From the NCBI RefSeq assembly GCF_037325665.1, contig NC_090247.1, positions 23,901,180-23,965,179 on the forward strand: DNA of 64,000 bases. Reading direction: 5' to 3'. Shown here one piece after another: positions 36,290 to 46,755 of this stretch. Under the pieces are notes generated by a model. That model did no database searches. It was not told the origin of the DNA and worked only from the letters and a program-made list of their open reading frames with translations. The DNA is from Littorina saxatilis (lineage: Eukaryota > Mollusca > Gastropoda > Littorinimorpha > Littorinidae). Position 1 is the first letter of the stretch, and each line of letters begins with the position of its first letter. The position numbers and the translations under genes are program-made.

Positions 36290-39200
36290 CACACACAAAC
36301 GCAAACAGGTTGTCGCAGGTTGACACACGTTGTCACAGGTTGTCGCGCACGCATAAACACTCACTCCAACATAGCCTTCATCTACACAATCGGCTGGTCT
36401 CTCCACTCCTTTCTCTTCCGCTCTCGCTTTTTGTCACACACACACACAGACACTCGGCTGTTGTCTTCCCACCTCTCTCGCCCTCTTACTCTAACACACA
36501 CACACGTGAACACACACACACACACACGTGAACACACACGCACACACACACACACGTACATACACACACACGCAACACACACACACGCACGCACGCATAC
36601 ACGCGCACACACACAAACACAGTAACACATTTGCACTGAAATATATACAAACACACATACACCACGCGCGTGTAATTTTGTTATGTTACCACTGGGGGTC
36701 TTGCCGAATGATTGAACAGCTTTAACAAAACAATTTGGCTGTGGAGGGAGGGGGGGGGGCACGAGCTCCCAGAGACACCCCCCCCCCCCCCTCGTCCAGC
36801 CCTGCGCACACACAGACAGTAACACATAGTGCACTCAAATACTGAAATAGACAAACACACCCACGCCACGCACGCGAGAGAAAAGCCCCAGAGAGGGGAT
36901 GACGTCACGATGCATTGACGTCAGAACATCTTGACGTCATCTAATTGCGCGAGTACTATGCCGTAGTCTAGGAAATTCTACCCCAAGATATTAGCCCTGG
37001 GTGGCCGCGGATCAAAAATCGAAGAATTGGTCGGTACTCACCGTATTTTAGTTAGTATGTTCCCAATTTTTTGTGAACTTCCATCCTCAACTGTAGCCTT
37101 AGTTAGGGCACAAAGGTTCCTTCTTTATCATGTATTATCGGCATGAACATTTTTCAAGTCGCTTACAGTATAGCGTTCGTGGGATACCTCCAGCTTTGCT
37201 GGGATAAAACTTAGTTTATGTGACTGGTTTTTTTTTATTACTAATACTAGTAATAGTGAATTAATAATTTAATGTGGAACTGAGTTTGACGTTTGTGAAA
37301 CAGTGAACAAGAAGGCCTGAATCATGTTGGTATTATTTAAGTCTTGCATTATGATAATAATAACTGTATGTGATCGACTCCATGAATGCAGTTGATTTGA
37401 CTTACTGGTAGTTCAAGATCAGGTCCATTCAGTCAGCTGTTAGTGATGACTGCTGTTGTAGATCATTGTGTGTCATGTTTATACTCATGAAATGAATGGT
37501 TTTGGTTGACAGCTGCACGCCTTGGCCGACATCATTGGGGAGGACCGATGGGACGCCAATGCCAAGCCCAGATACTCCTAGTAAGTACACAACGTGGAAC
37601 CCAGATATTAAGATACTCTTGTTCAGTTTCAGTCTTTCCTTGTTTGTCAGCATCATCACAATTGTGACAGTAGCTTGAGTTTCCGTGTTTGGCAACCACA
37701 GTCTCTGTCTGACAGTGATGTTATTTCTCCTTCTTGTCAGTATCAAAAATGACTGTGACAAAATTCTCTAGTTTGTTGGCTGACACATTTCTAAAAGATG
37801 CGAGTTGTCTTGTTGCAGCCTGAACATGTTCCTGACACTGGGAGCCGTCCTGGGAACACTGGCAACCATCTACTACCTGACACTGCCCTACCCTCTCTTC
37901 TTGCCTGCCGTGAGTTGTGTGTGTGTGTGTTACCTGTTGCTGCCCTACCCCCTCTTCTTGTCGTGAGTTGTGTGTGTGTCTGTGTGTGTCTGAGAAAGAC
38001 AGAGAGAGAGTGTGTGTATGGTTGCCACTCTTCCGGCAAGGTGCCGGAATTCCGGTTTTTGAAAATGTCCACAGCCGGAAATTCCGGGTTTTCAATTTTG
38101 TTGCAAAAAAAAAAATTCAGAGAGAAAAAAATCGCAGTTCGTTTCGCTCGGTTGAATTTTGACTAGAGATTCCGATCCGAGTTTTGAAGCTATTTTGGCG
38201 GGAGGAGAGAATCCGGGCATTGCTAAAGCCGCCATTATTCTCGGTGGATGCGATTTGTCGATGCTAGGAAGTTTGTTGTGAAAACCGTTGCAAATTTCGC
38301 TTCAACATGCCGTACATCAGTGAGGATGACGATCCATCTAAGCTTGAGAAACTGGAGGCGGGTATAAAAAACAAGTGGAAGTGGGAATGGCTAGCAGAGA
38401 AGAACGACACGAACACAGAGGATCGAACTTCGCTGAAGAAGATACATTTTTTTATGCATTTTTCCTGGACTTCTGAAACTGTATTGTTCAAGATCTACAA
38501 TTTTTCTGTCAGTGTCATTTTGGAGGACTATCACCAACTACATATGGCTTAGTTTTAGGACTTCAACCACTGAAACATTTAGCTAAATTTGTTCTGTTTA
38601 CCAACTTCATAACTGTGTTGCAGTTTATTATTCTTGGAATTAACATGTCATGGTGTGTGGTGACAAGGTTAGGTAGTTGAAGTTCACATTGGATTCATGC
38701 AACAAGTTTTTGTTTCTCGAGCTTTTGTTTGTTTGTTCGTTCATGGGCTGAAACTCCCACGGCTTTTACGTGTATGACCGTTTTTACCCCGCCATTTAGG
38801 CAGCCATACGCCGCTTTCGGAGGAAGCATGCTGGGTATTTTCGTGTGTCTATAACCCACCGAACTCTGACATGGATTACAGGATCTTTTTCGTGCGCACT
38901 TGGTCTTGTGCTTGCGTGTACACACGGGGGTGTTCGGACACCGAGGAGAGTCTGCACACAAAGTTGACTCTGAGAAATAAATCTCTCGCCGAACGTGTTT
39001 CTCGAGCTGAGAGTGAGGTAGACCCAACATCCCAGAACTGAAAACTTTTTGATTGGAAACACAATTTCCCTGGACTTCAGGTAGGACTTTTTGTTTAGTG
39101 TGAACTGAACTGTTCATGAGCTTTTGTCTGTTGATTAATTAAGTCTTTGTTGTGCTGTTATCAATTGCTTTGAAGGAGGATATTATTTTTGCTGTTTTGT

Positions 39201-40554
39201 GTAAATAGTTAGCAGGAGAGGCCAAATAATCGCTTTCAGATTTTCAAAATTTTCAACATACGGGGGGCGCTGCCCCTGCACTCCACATACTTTCAGGTTT
39301 TTCATTTTTTGGGAGTGGCAACCATGTGTGTGTGTGTTTGTGTGCGAGAGAGAAAGAGAGAGAGTTTGTGTACGTGAACGAAAGTGCTGAAAACATTGTT
39401 TTCTTTCTGTCTTTATTTGGTGTTTAACGTCGTTTTCAACCACGAAGGTTATATCGCGACGGGGAAAGGGGGGGAGATGGGATAGAGCCACTTGTTAATT
39501 GTTTCTTGTTCACAAAAGCACAAATCAAAAAATTGCTCCAGGGGCTTGCAACGTAGTACAATATATGACCTTACTGGGAGAATGCAAGTTTCCAGTACAA
39601 AGGACTTAACATTTCTTACATACTGCTTGACTAAAATCTTTACAAACATTGACTATATTCTATACAAGAAACACTTAACAAGGGTAAAAGGAGAAACAGA
39701 ATCCGTTAGTCGCCTCTTACGACATGCTGGGGAGCATCGGGTAAATTCTTCCCCCTAACCCGCGGGGGGGTATGAAAACATTGAGTAGCCTTTAATCATT
39801 GGTATGAATCACATACGTGCAGTGTGCAACATTAACTCTGCAGGGTTCGTACAGAGTCCTTGAACCCTGGAAAACTCCTTGAAAATTGGAAAACCTTTTC
39901 CAGGCCTTGAAAAGTGCTTGAAAATAGAGATTTGTTAAATAGTCATTGAAAAGTACTTGATTTTTCCAAATTGTTGCCTATACATTTCGTCAGCAGCTTG
40001 TCTTATTTAAAAAAAAAATGCAACCCCCTTTTTTTCGTCAAATACAGTACACACATTTTGGGAGAATAAAAGATCGAGTGAAAACGAAAACAGACGAACT
40101 AACTATTACTAGTCACCCGTAGTTGCTTCCCTTCCCGGAAGTTGGCAAGGAAAACAACTACGGAATGACTAATAGTTTGCAGACGCGGAGAAAATTTGGG
40201 GAAAATCATGGCCTTGAAAAGCATTTATTTGGTCCTGGTAATGTCCTTGAAAACTCATTGAATTGTATCAGCTCTGCCCTGCAGGAACCCTGACTCTGTG
40301 CGGTATGCGTATATTTGTAAAGTGTTATACATTGAGTAGCCTTTAACCATTGGTATGAATCACATATGTGCAGTGTGCAACGTTAACTCTGTGTGGTATG
40401 CATATATTTGTAAAGTGTTATTCAATGTTAAAAAAACGTGAGCATTTTGCAGATGCCAAAGCAGTACCCGCTGAACAACCTTCACCTGGAGAGAGGGGGT
40501 CAGCCCGAGGACGCGGTCGCCGTCAAACATTACACCTTTGAACCCGTGGACTAG
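34958..40554 (+). CDS. NDUFB8: NDUFB8, complex I accessory subunit (ASHI), complete
   Basis: Five exons (91, 221, 68, 91 and 102 nt) join in frame into 190 residues, close to the roughly 186 of vertebrate NDUFB8. The product is an accessory subunit of mitochondrial NADH:ubiquinone oxidoreductase in the inner-membrane arm; it is structural, not catalytic. Visible parts: an Arg/Lys/Ser-rich, acid-free N-terminus (a mitochondrial presequence), the signature [20 protein letters not shown], a single hydrophobic helix in exon 4, and the C-terminal [15 protein letters not shown] motif. ATG at 34958 is in good context (caagATGG) and starts the presequence. The gene lies downstream of gene 1 on the same strand and converges on the MAP3K gene. 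Confidence 0.95.
35269..35312. repeat. (CA)n microsatellite in NDUFB8 intron 1
   Basis: AC repeat of about 40 bp. Confidence 0.97.
35470..35690 (+). CDS. NDUFB8: NDUFB8 exon 2, conserved core
   Basis: Acceptor tgcggcag|AC, donor GAACCG|gtgagg, phase 1 in and 0 out. [17 protein letters not shown] and the [10 protein letters not shown] motif are the most conserved part of the family. Confidence 0.96.
35930..36630. repeat. (CT)n and (CA)n block in NDUFB8 intron 2
   Basis: Alternating CT and CA tracts with repeated AACAGGTTGTCGCAGGTT and larger repeats of about 160 bp. Frames up to 215 aa here are artefacts. Confidence 0.93.
36900..36939. promoter_or_regulatory. Three CRE (TGACGTCA) sites in NDUFB8 intron 2
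   Basis: Perfect palindromic TGACGTCA occurs at 36900-36907, 36916-36923 and 36932-36939, spaced exactly 16 bp. This is the consensus bound by CREB/ATF proteins; function is inferred only. Confidence 0.5.
37513..37580 (+). CDS. NDUFB8: NDUFB8 exon 3
   Basis: Acceptor ggttgacag|CTG, donor TCCTA|gtaagt, phase 0 in and 2 out; encodes [20 protein letters not shown], aligned with the loop before the membrane helix. Confidence 0.93.
37819..37909 (+). CDS. NDUFB8: NDUFB8 exon 4, transmembrane helix
   Basis: Acceptor cttgttgcag|C, donor CCTGCC|gtgagt, phase 2 in and 0 out. [20 protein letters not shown] is the single membrane segment. The last ~33 bases and the donor are duplicated imperfectly just downstream (about 37929-37972). 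Confidence 0.94.
37910..37972 (+). repeat. Copy of the NDUFB8 exon 4 end and donor
   Basis: TACCTGTTGCTGCCCTACCC then CTCTTCTTG-tcgtgagt repeats the last ~33 bases of exon 4 and its donor ~57 bp downstream, with a few changes. It could act as a second donor. Confidence 0.8.
38018..39325 (+). mobile_element. hAT-like non-autonomous transposon
   Basis: Inverted ends ATGGTTGCCACTC / GAGTGGCAACCAT, flanked by GTGTGTGT on both sides (8 bp, though inside a GT tract). A frame from ATG 38307 begins [20 protein letters not shown] with [12 protein letters not shown], probably the start of a transposase. A SINE is nested at 38724-38997. Confidence 0.65.
38724..38997 (-). mobile_element. SINE family B copy nested in the hAT-like element
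   Basis: Flanked by TTTCTCGAGCT (38713-38723 and 38998-39008). Nearly identical to 28355-28645; 5' truncated. Confidence 0.88.
39399..39772 (-). mobile_element. SINE family A copy 6
   Basis: Reverse-oriented complete copy flanked by TGAAAACATTG (39388-39398 and 39773-39783). Confidence 0.93.
39841..40292. mobile_element. 452-bp MITE with CAGGGTTC ends
   Basis: Inverted ends CAGGGTTC / GAACCCTG, with ACTCTG duplicated at 39835-39840 and 40293-40298. The interior repeats CCTTGAAAAGTGCTTGAAAA-like motifs. The CAGGG ends recall hAT elements, but the duplication looks 6 bp long. An uninserted copy of the site lies just downstream. Confidence 0.75.
40453..40554 (+). CDS. NDUFB8: NDUFB8 exon 5, C-terminus and stop
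   Basis: Acceptor attttgcag|ATG, TAG at 40552-40554. [20 protein letters not shown] and a His-Tyr-rich tail match the family C-terminus, which faces the intermembrane side. Confidence 0.95.
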   Translation: MPKQYPLNNLHLERGGQPEDAVAVKHYTFEPVD

Positions 40555-40652
40555 AACTCCTGTCCACAGTGTCTTCTGTCATTTTAGTGTTTCTTTCTTT
40601 CATTAGTGGTTTCAAATGAGTTCTGCTTGGCTGTAAATATTGTATGTTTGAG

Positions 40653-40658
40653 AGTAAA
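40653..40658 (+). terminator. Candidate NDUFB8 poly(A) signal (AGTAAA)
   Basis: AGTAAA lies about 100 bp after the stop and is followed by a T-rich and then GT-rich stretch (tgcttttttaatgttggttg). It is a common variant of AATAAA; an AATAAA also occurs near 41251, beyond the CT-rich array. Confidence 0.4.
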
Positions 40659-40774
40659 CGCTGAAGGCTGATTTCGAGTTTGCTTTTTTAATGTTGGTTG
40701 TTTGTCACAGTGTTTTGAGAATTTGCACTGTTTACTTTTTGTGAACTCGTTCACTCTCTGTCACACACAGGCAT

Positions 40775-41245
40775 GTACACACATGCTCTCTCACACACCA
40801 TCTTTCTTCCTCTCTCTCTCTTTCTCACACACCATCTTTCTCTCTTCCTCTCTCTCTTTCTCACACACCATCTCTCTTCCTCTCTCTCTCTTTCTCACAC
40901 ACCATCTTTCTTCCTCTCTCTCTCTTTCTCACACACCATCTTTCTTCCTCTCTCTCTCTTTCTCACACACCATCTCTCTTCCTCTCTCTCTCTCTCACAC
41001 ACCATCTCTCTTCCTCTCTCTTTCTCACACACCATCTTTCTTCCTCTCTCTCTCTCTTTCTCACACACCATCTCTCTTCCTCTCTCTCTCTTTCTCACAC
41101 ACCATCTCTCTTCCTCTCTCTCTCTTTCTCACACACTATCTTTCTTCCTCTCTCTCTCTTTCTCACACACCATCTTTCTTCCTCTCTCTCTCTTTCTCAC
41201 ACACCATCTTTCTTCCTCTCTCTCTCTTTCTCACACACACACTTA
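40775..41245. repeat. ~34-bp CT-rich minisatellite
   Basis: CACACACCATCTTTCTTCCT plus (CT)n repeats about 13-14 times downstream of NDUFB8. Low complexity. Confidence 0.93.
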
Positions 41246-41823
41246 CAGATGAGAATAAACAGACCAAAACACACATTTCAGTTTCATTATTCAGCAATTG
41301 GATACAAAACAAACATGAGGGAGAAAGTAAGTTATACAATATTCTTTTTCCACAACAAATCATTGCCATGCAGAGGAACTCGGGCATACATAATTCTGTA
41401 CACTGTGGACAAGAACTGGGCATGTGGCTACCAGTAATAATGGACATAATATCTTGACTGATTCAAACACATCCGTCATCGCTGTAGTAGGTGTATTTGT
41501 AATGTGATAGTAAAACAACACAAGCAGCTTGTAGAACCAAAACTGACTGATTGAATTCAATCACTGTTGCAGGTGTAACTATGTGATAGTAACTCAGCAC
41601 AAGCAGCTTGTAGAATCAAAACTGACTGATTGAATTCGATCACTGTTGCAGGTGTAACTATGTGATAGTAACTCAGCACAAGCAGCTTGTAGAATCAAAA
41701 CTGACTGATTGAATTCGATCACTGTTGCAGGTGTAACTATGTGATAGTAAATCAGCACAAGCAGCTTGTAGAACCAAAACTGACTGATTGAATTCAACCA
41801 CTGTTGTAGGCGTAACCACACTA

Positions 41824-43435
41824 CTCACAAAAAGTTATGGATCACTATGAGAAAACAGGTGCTCAATAAAATCAGTTCGCTACTGTTATTTATTTCTCAG
41901 TCAAACCAAATTGTTATGAATTCTTGTTCAGCTGTAAGTGGGCGATGTGCTAATGGGAAAATTGCACGGGATTCTCTACTACTGAGCTTGGTAGCAAAAG
42001 AAAAAGCAGAAACTTTCGAAAAAGGACCTTGTTTTGGACCGTTCAGCCCGAACACATTGCACAAGCCACATGGAAAAACCATTATGCACGTGCAAGCACT
42101 GCTGTTTATGTGTGAGATGCTGTCATTTGCTTGGCTTTTTTTGAGAAGACATACCACCTGTATTTGGCATTATCTGACAATGCCTCCACGATGAAAATTA
42201 AACGAGTTTGAGAGGGGACGAGCTGTTGCATGGTTCCAAGATGGTGTCCCCAAGCGAGAAGTGGCCAGACGACTTCACGTGTCCATCTCGGTCATTGTCA
42301 GACTGATTCAACGTTTCACAGCCACTGGGAGGGTCCAGGAAAGACGCAGACCTGGGCGACCAAAGAAGACAACTCCACGTGAAGATCGTCTCATTGAACG
42401 ACTAGCCTTGCAAACAAGAACAGCCTCTTCCAGCATTATTCGAAGGCAGCTGAGGGTGGCTACTAACACCAACATCAGCCAGCAGACCATACGAAATCGC
42501 CTTCATGGGTTTAACCTCCGTTCTCGTCGCCCAGCTGTACGGCCACGCCACGCCATAGGGCAGCACGCCGCGCCTTCTGCAGATGTCACGTGAGGTGGAC
42601 ACGTCAGCAATGGTCCCAGGTCCTGTTCAGTGATGAATCACGCTTCACCCTGAACCACGACGACTGACTGAGCGTCTGGAGGCGCCAAAGGGAACGCTAC
42701 ATTGACGCCACTGTCCAAGAAAAGGTGGCCTTTGCTGGAGGTTCTGTAATGGTCTGGGGGGCCTTCAGCCTTCACCACAGAATACCCTTGTGTCATGTAC
42801 AGGGTAACCTGACTGGCCTTCGATACTGGGATGAGATCCTTCGACCGCTGGCTGTGCCTACACTGCAGCAGATGGGACCGCAGGCTGTCTACCAGGATGA
42901 CAACGCTCGCCCCCACAGGGCAAGGGTGGTCAACGACTTCCTGCAGCAATCTGGAGTCAACAGAATGGAAAGGCCAGCATGCAGTCCCGATCTCCACCCG
43001 ATTGAGAACCTCTGGGATGAGTTGGATCGCAAAGTGAGGAGCAACCACCCCCCTCCCAGGGATGTCCAGCACCTCTACCAGATGCTGCAGGCTGGGTGGC
43101 AGGCGCTTCCACAGAGGATCTTCACCACCCTGGTCAACTCGATGAAGACTCGCTGTGTCGAGTGCCAGAACAGCCAGGGCGGTTACCCGCATTACTGAAC
43201 TTTTGGGAGCATCTGAATGCCATGTCTTGTGATTTGAACGACTTTGTGAAATTAAATTTCGATACGTACACACTTTGATAAAATGTACAGACCTAACGAT
43301 TGCTCGAAATTGAAGGAAATGTTGTATCGTTATCACTAAAGCATTGAATTAAACGTTTGCCAAATACCAACACATTGGCTTTCTTATTTGGAAAGTTATG
43401 AATTTGTGTGCAAGTGATCCTTAACTTTTTGTGAG
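41824..43435 (+). mobile_element. Tc1-like DNA transposon, 1.6 kb
   Basis: TA duplications at 41822-41823 and 43436-43437, with inverted ends CTCACAAAAAGTTA(T/A)GGAT that differ at one of 22 positions. It carries a transposase gene (42180-43198) and is whole end to end. Confidence 0.92.
42180..43198 (+). pseudogene. Tc1-like transposase, DD34E, inactivated
   Basis: About 340 codons. The N-terminus (LNEFERGRAVAWFQDGVPKR, VARRLHVSISVIVRLIQRF, GRPKKTTPRE) is a paired helix-turn-helix with the GRPK hook. The catalytic triad is visible: D in LFSDESRF (42632), D in QDDNARPH and E in HPIENLWDE with 34 residues between, so DD34E. Breaks: TGA at 42092+100 (42192-42194 in frame after MPPR), a frameshift between about 42560 and 42600, and TGA at 42665-42667. 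Confidence 0.88.
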
Positions 43436-43991
43436 TAGCTTATATGATAGTAAAGCAGCTTGTAGAATCAAAACTGACTGAGTGAATTCAATCACTGTTG
43501 TAGGTGTAACTATGTTATAGCAAAGCAGTGAAAGTACAATGGACAACTGTAATGCGTGACACAGCGTACAGTTTCATCCTGTTATGTCTCCAGTGTTCTA
43601 GACAGGGTCAGGCCAGGACTGCATGCGTGACCGAATAACTTGTGTACTTCTTTAAGTGCACGAGATGGACCGAAATACTTGATCCAACTCTCAAACTGTG
43701 AGCTGCCAGAATCGCCCGAGGTGTGATTATTTTCATCATACATGTACTTGGAAGTCAGATTTAATGCCAGTGTGAAATGATTACTTCTGTCACTGCCCAT
43801 CCGCAGCATTCTGACTTCTGCTCCTCAGTGCCCACACTGGGATTGAGAAGTCAAGTGTCTACATACCAAGGAGAGCAAGGTATTAACACAACTCTGCTAG
43901 ATTTGTCCAAAATAAAAGCCAATCACAGACAACTGCCATCTAAACTATGCATCTTATGTGCAATCATTTAGCATTTCACTGCCTTGCACAT

Positions 43992-43995
<4 letters not shown>

Positions 43996-44022
<27 letters not shown>

Positions 44023-44024
44023 AC
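43996..44024. repeat. (AT)n microsatellite
   Basis: Short AT dinucleotide run, followed at 44030-44110 by a fragment with TTTTCGACCTGTTGCCAGGC and CTTCCTCAGGGG, probably part of an unclassified mobile element. Confidence 0.7.
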
Positions 44025-44871
44025 AAAATCAAGGAAAAGAAAAGCCAAACAAAGAATGTCAAGTGGCAGCCCAAATTTTCGACCTGTTGCCAGGCCTTCC
44101 TCAGGGGCGTGTAATTCTGCGAGACGCCAATTCATGCATCAATTACTAAGCAACACAATACCATGGTTATTTTAGTTACGAATCACAAAGCAAATATTTC
44201 AAAAATAAAATTTACATTCAAGCTTAGATCTACTTTCGTTTTGATTGTAATCAAAACAAATGTACACGTGCGAATTCCAAAGTATATATATATGGGTCGT
44301 TCTACAAAGCTGTGTACCACGAGAGGGTCATGACTTTAGAGTTAGATTTCGGAATGTTTCTCTTGCTTCTCGAATGATATAAGGATATCAACCGACTGCA
44401 AATTGACCAAAGAGATAACAATAATAAAATCAAGAAGATCGTTAAGTTGGTTAGTGTTTTGTATGAAAGCAAACACAGAAAATGACGTCAAAATGGCATT
44501 TTTATTGTGACATTGCTTACATCTTGTTTTTAAGTATCCGTGTGGCTGCCAATGAAATGCGACCATGAAACCCCCAACATACATCTTCGTTGTGTTTTGT
44601 GCTAGTGTTACATATGCACTTAGCTGTTTGCCCTTACGCATGTTTACAGAGTGCATTTGGATCGTTCAAAAATAACGGTTGCCTACGCAACATTTTGTTT
44701 ATAAAACCAACCGCGAACTACGTGAACGTGTCTATAACTTCTGTACGCACGAATAAGCGACTGTGTGTATTATCAGGCATTACTGATGTGTAGTGAACGT
44801 GTTAGAATGTGCGCCGTGTCAATTTGATCCGATTTGAATGTGATTTTGTTTTTCGCATGTCGCCACTAAGC

Positions 44872-44892
44872 TTCTATATATATATACGACTT

Positions 44893-44943
<51 letters not shown>

Positions 44944-45373
44944 CGCGATGCACGGCCAAAGTTCTCGATGGATCTGCTTCAAATTTGGTGGGCATATAAT
45001 TCAGGTAGACCCCGGACACAACCTGGTCGATGAGAATTTTCAACACGTTCTCTCAGCGCGCAGCGCTGAACCGATGTTGGTTTTTCTGTTCATCTTCCGA
45101 GATCCATTCCCAGTAACTCTTCCTTATCTTCTCCAGTGTTTTGCGTTTATCTCCCTTCCTTCGTGTGGCGTCAATCCATATTCCCGTTACTATTTTTAGG
45201 TCACTGTCCACAACGCTTTCATCCCGGCGAAGCCGGATATTCCCGTTACTATTTTTAGAAGGTCACTGTCCACAACGCTTTCATCCCGGCGAAGCCGGGT
45301 ATTCCTCTACTTCTTCCCGGCAAAGCCGGGTATTCGGCTCTACTTCTTCCCGGCGAAGCAGGTAATCATCTAG
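44872..45373 (+). mobile_element. Possible non-autonomous Helitron
   Basis: The 3' part has four hairpins CCCGGCGAAGCCGGG (some with single changes), the last ending 8 bases before CTAG at 45370-45373 and followed by T, as Helitron 3' ends do. The 5' part holds (TA)n and (GT)n tracts and a TCTATATATATA start. The 5' edge is uncertain. Confidence 0.4.
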
Positions 45374-45907
45374 TAGTTTATATTTGTTCTGGTTATGCTG
45401 GATCGTTAAAAATGATATTTGTCACTTAGCAACGCATCAAACTTGGTGTTTCTTTTGCATGCAATGTTCTTCAACATCGCTGAAAGGTTTTTCCATAAAA
45501 AAATCCCATTAACTTTTTGAACGGAGCAGGCGTGGAGCGTTTTATGAGTCGTTACCAACGAGCGACGAAAGTTACGCAGGCAACCTTTCGCGACTCTTGG
45601 CTCTTAAAGTTAATATTTTTTAAAAGTTCGACATTTTAATGTTTTATTTTGTGATATACGTGCTCGGTGTCTCTTTGTCAAGTCTTAGGCTATTCTTTGT
45701 AGTCTAGTCCTGTTCCAGTTGTAATAGTTAAGGTAAAAAACCGTTGAGTTTTCATCAAAATTTGAACACACTCGATCGACTAGGTTTTTTCTTTCGGAAA
45801 ACGATAAATCGAAAAAAATCAGATTAAATGCTGTTGCAAAATAGAGAGAAAGAAATCCTGTGTCTGTGAAGCTGATTTCCTTGTTAGTGGGCATTAAGCA
45901 CAAAAAA

Positions 45908-46755
45908 AGTCGCGTAAGGCGAAATTACTACATTTAGTCAAGCTGTGGAAATCACAGAATGAAACTGAACGCACTGCATTTTTTCACAATGACCGTAGTC
46001 CGCTGCTAGTGCAAAAGGCAGTGAAAGTGATGAGCCTGTTTAACGCGGTAGCGGTTGCGCTGTGCTGCATAGCACGCTTTACTGTACCTCTCTTCGTTTT
46101 AACTTTCTGAGCGTGTTTTTAATCCAAACATATCATATCTATATGTTTTTGGAATCAGGAACCGACAAGGAATAAGATGAAATTGTTTTTAAAACGATTT
46201 CGGAAATTTAATTTTAATCATAATTTTTATATTTTTAATTTTCAGAGCTTGTTTTTAATCCGAATATAACATATTTATATGTTTTTTGAATCAGAATCTG
46301 ATAAAGAATAAAATAAAAGTAATTTTGGATCGTTTTATAAAAAAAAATTTAATTACAATTTTCAGATTTTTAATGACCAAAGTCATCAATTAATTTTTAA
46401 GCCTCCATGCTGAAATGCAATACTGAAGTCCGGCCTTCGTCGAAGATTTCTTGGCCAAAATTTCAATCAATTTGATTGAAAAATGAAGGGTGACAGTGCC
46501 GCCTCAACTTTTACAAAAAGCCAGATATGACGTCATAAAAGACATTTATCGAAAAAACGAAAAAAACGTCTAGGGATATCATACCCAGGAACTCTCATGT
46601 AAAATTTCATAAAGATCGGTCCAGTAGTTTACTCTGAATCGCTCTACACACACACACACAGACAGACACAGACACACACACACATACACCACCACCCTCG
46701 TCTCGATTCCCCCTCTATGTAAAAACATTTAGTCAAAACTTGACTAAATGTAAAA
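45908..46755 (-). mobile_element. Palindromic-end family, complete copy
   Basis: Starts AAGTCGCGTAAGGCGAAATT and ends in the palindrome ACATTTAGTCAA-aac-TTGACTAAATGT. Between them are two related AT-rich blocks (TTTTTAATCCAAACATATCA and similar) and a (CA)n tract. Same family as 52391-53257, opposite orientation. Confidence 0.75.

Larger units (their letters stand above)
41480..43515. repeat. 79-bp minisatellite split by the Tc1-like element
   Basis: CAAGCAGCTTGTAGAATCAA recurs at 41521, 41600, 41679 and 41758 (period 79). A further unit lies after the transposon (about 43440-43515), so the element inserted into the array. Confidence 0.9.

Noticed and set aside
42638-43336. 232-aa open frame on the - strand
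   Set aside because: Shadow of the Tc1-like transposase on the + strand, which has the DD34E motifs.
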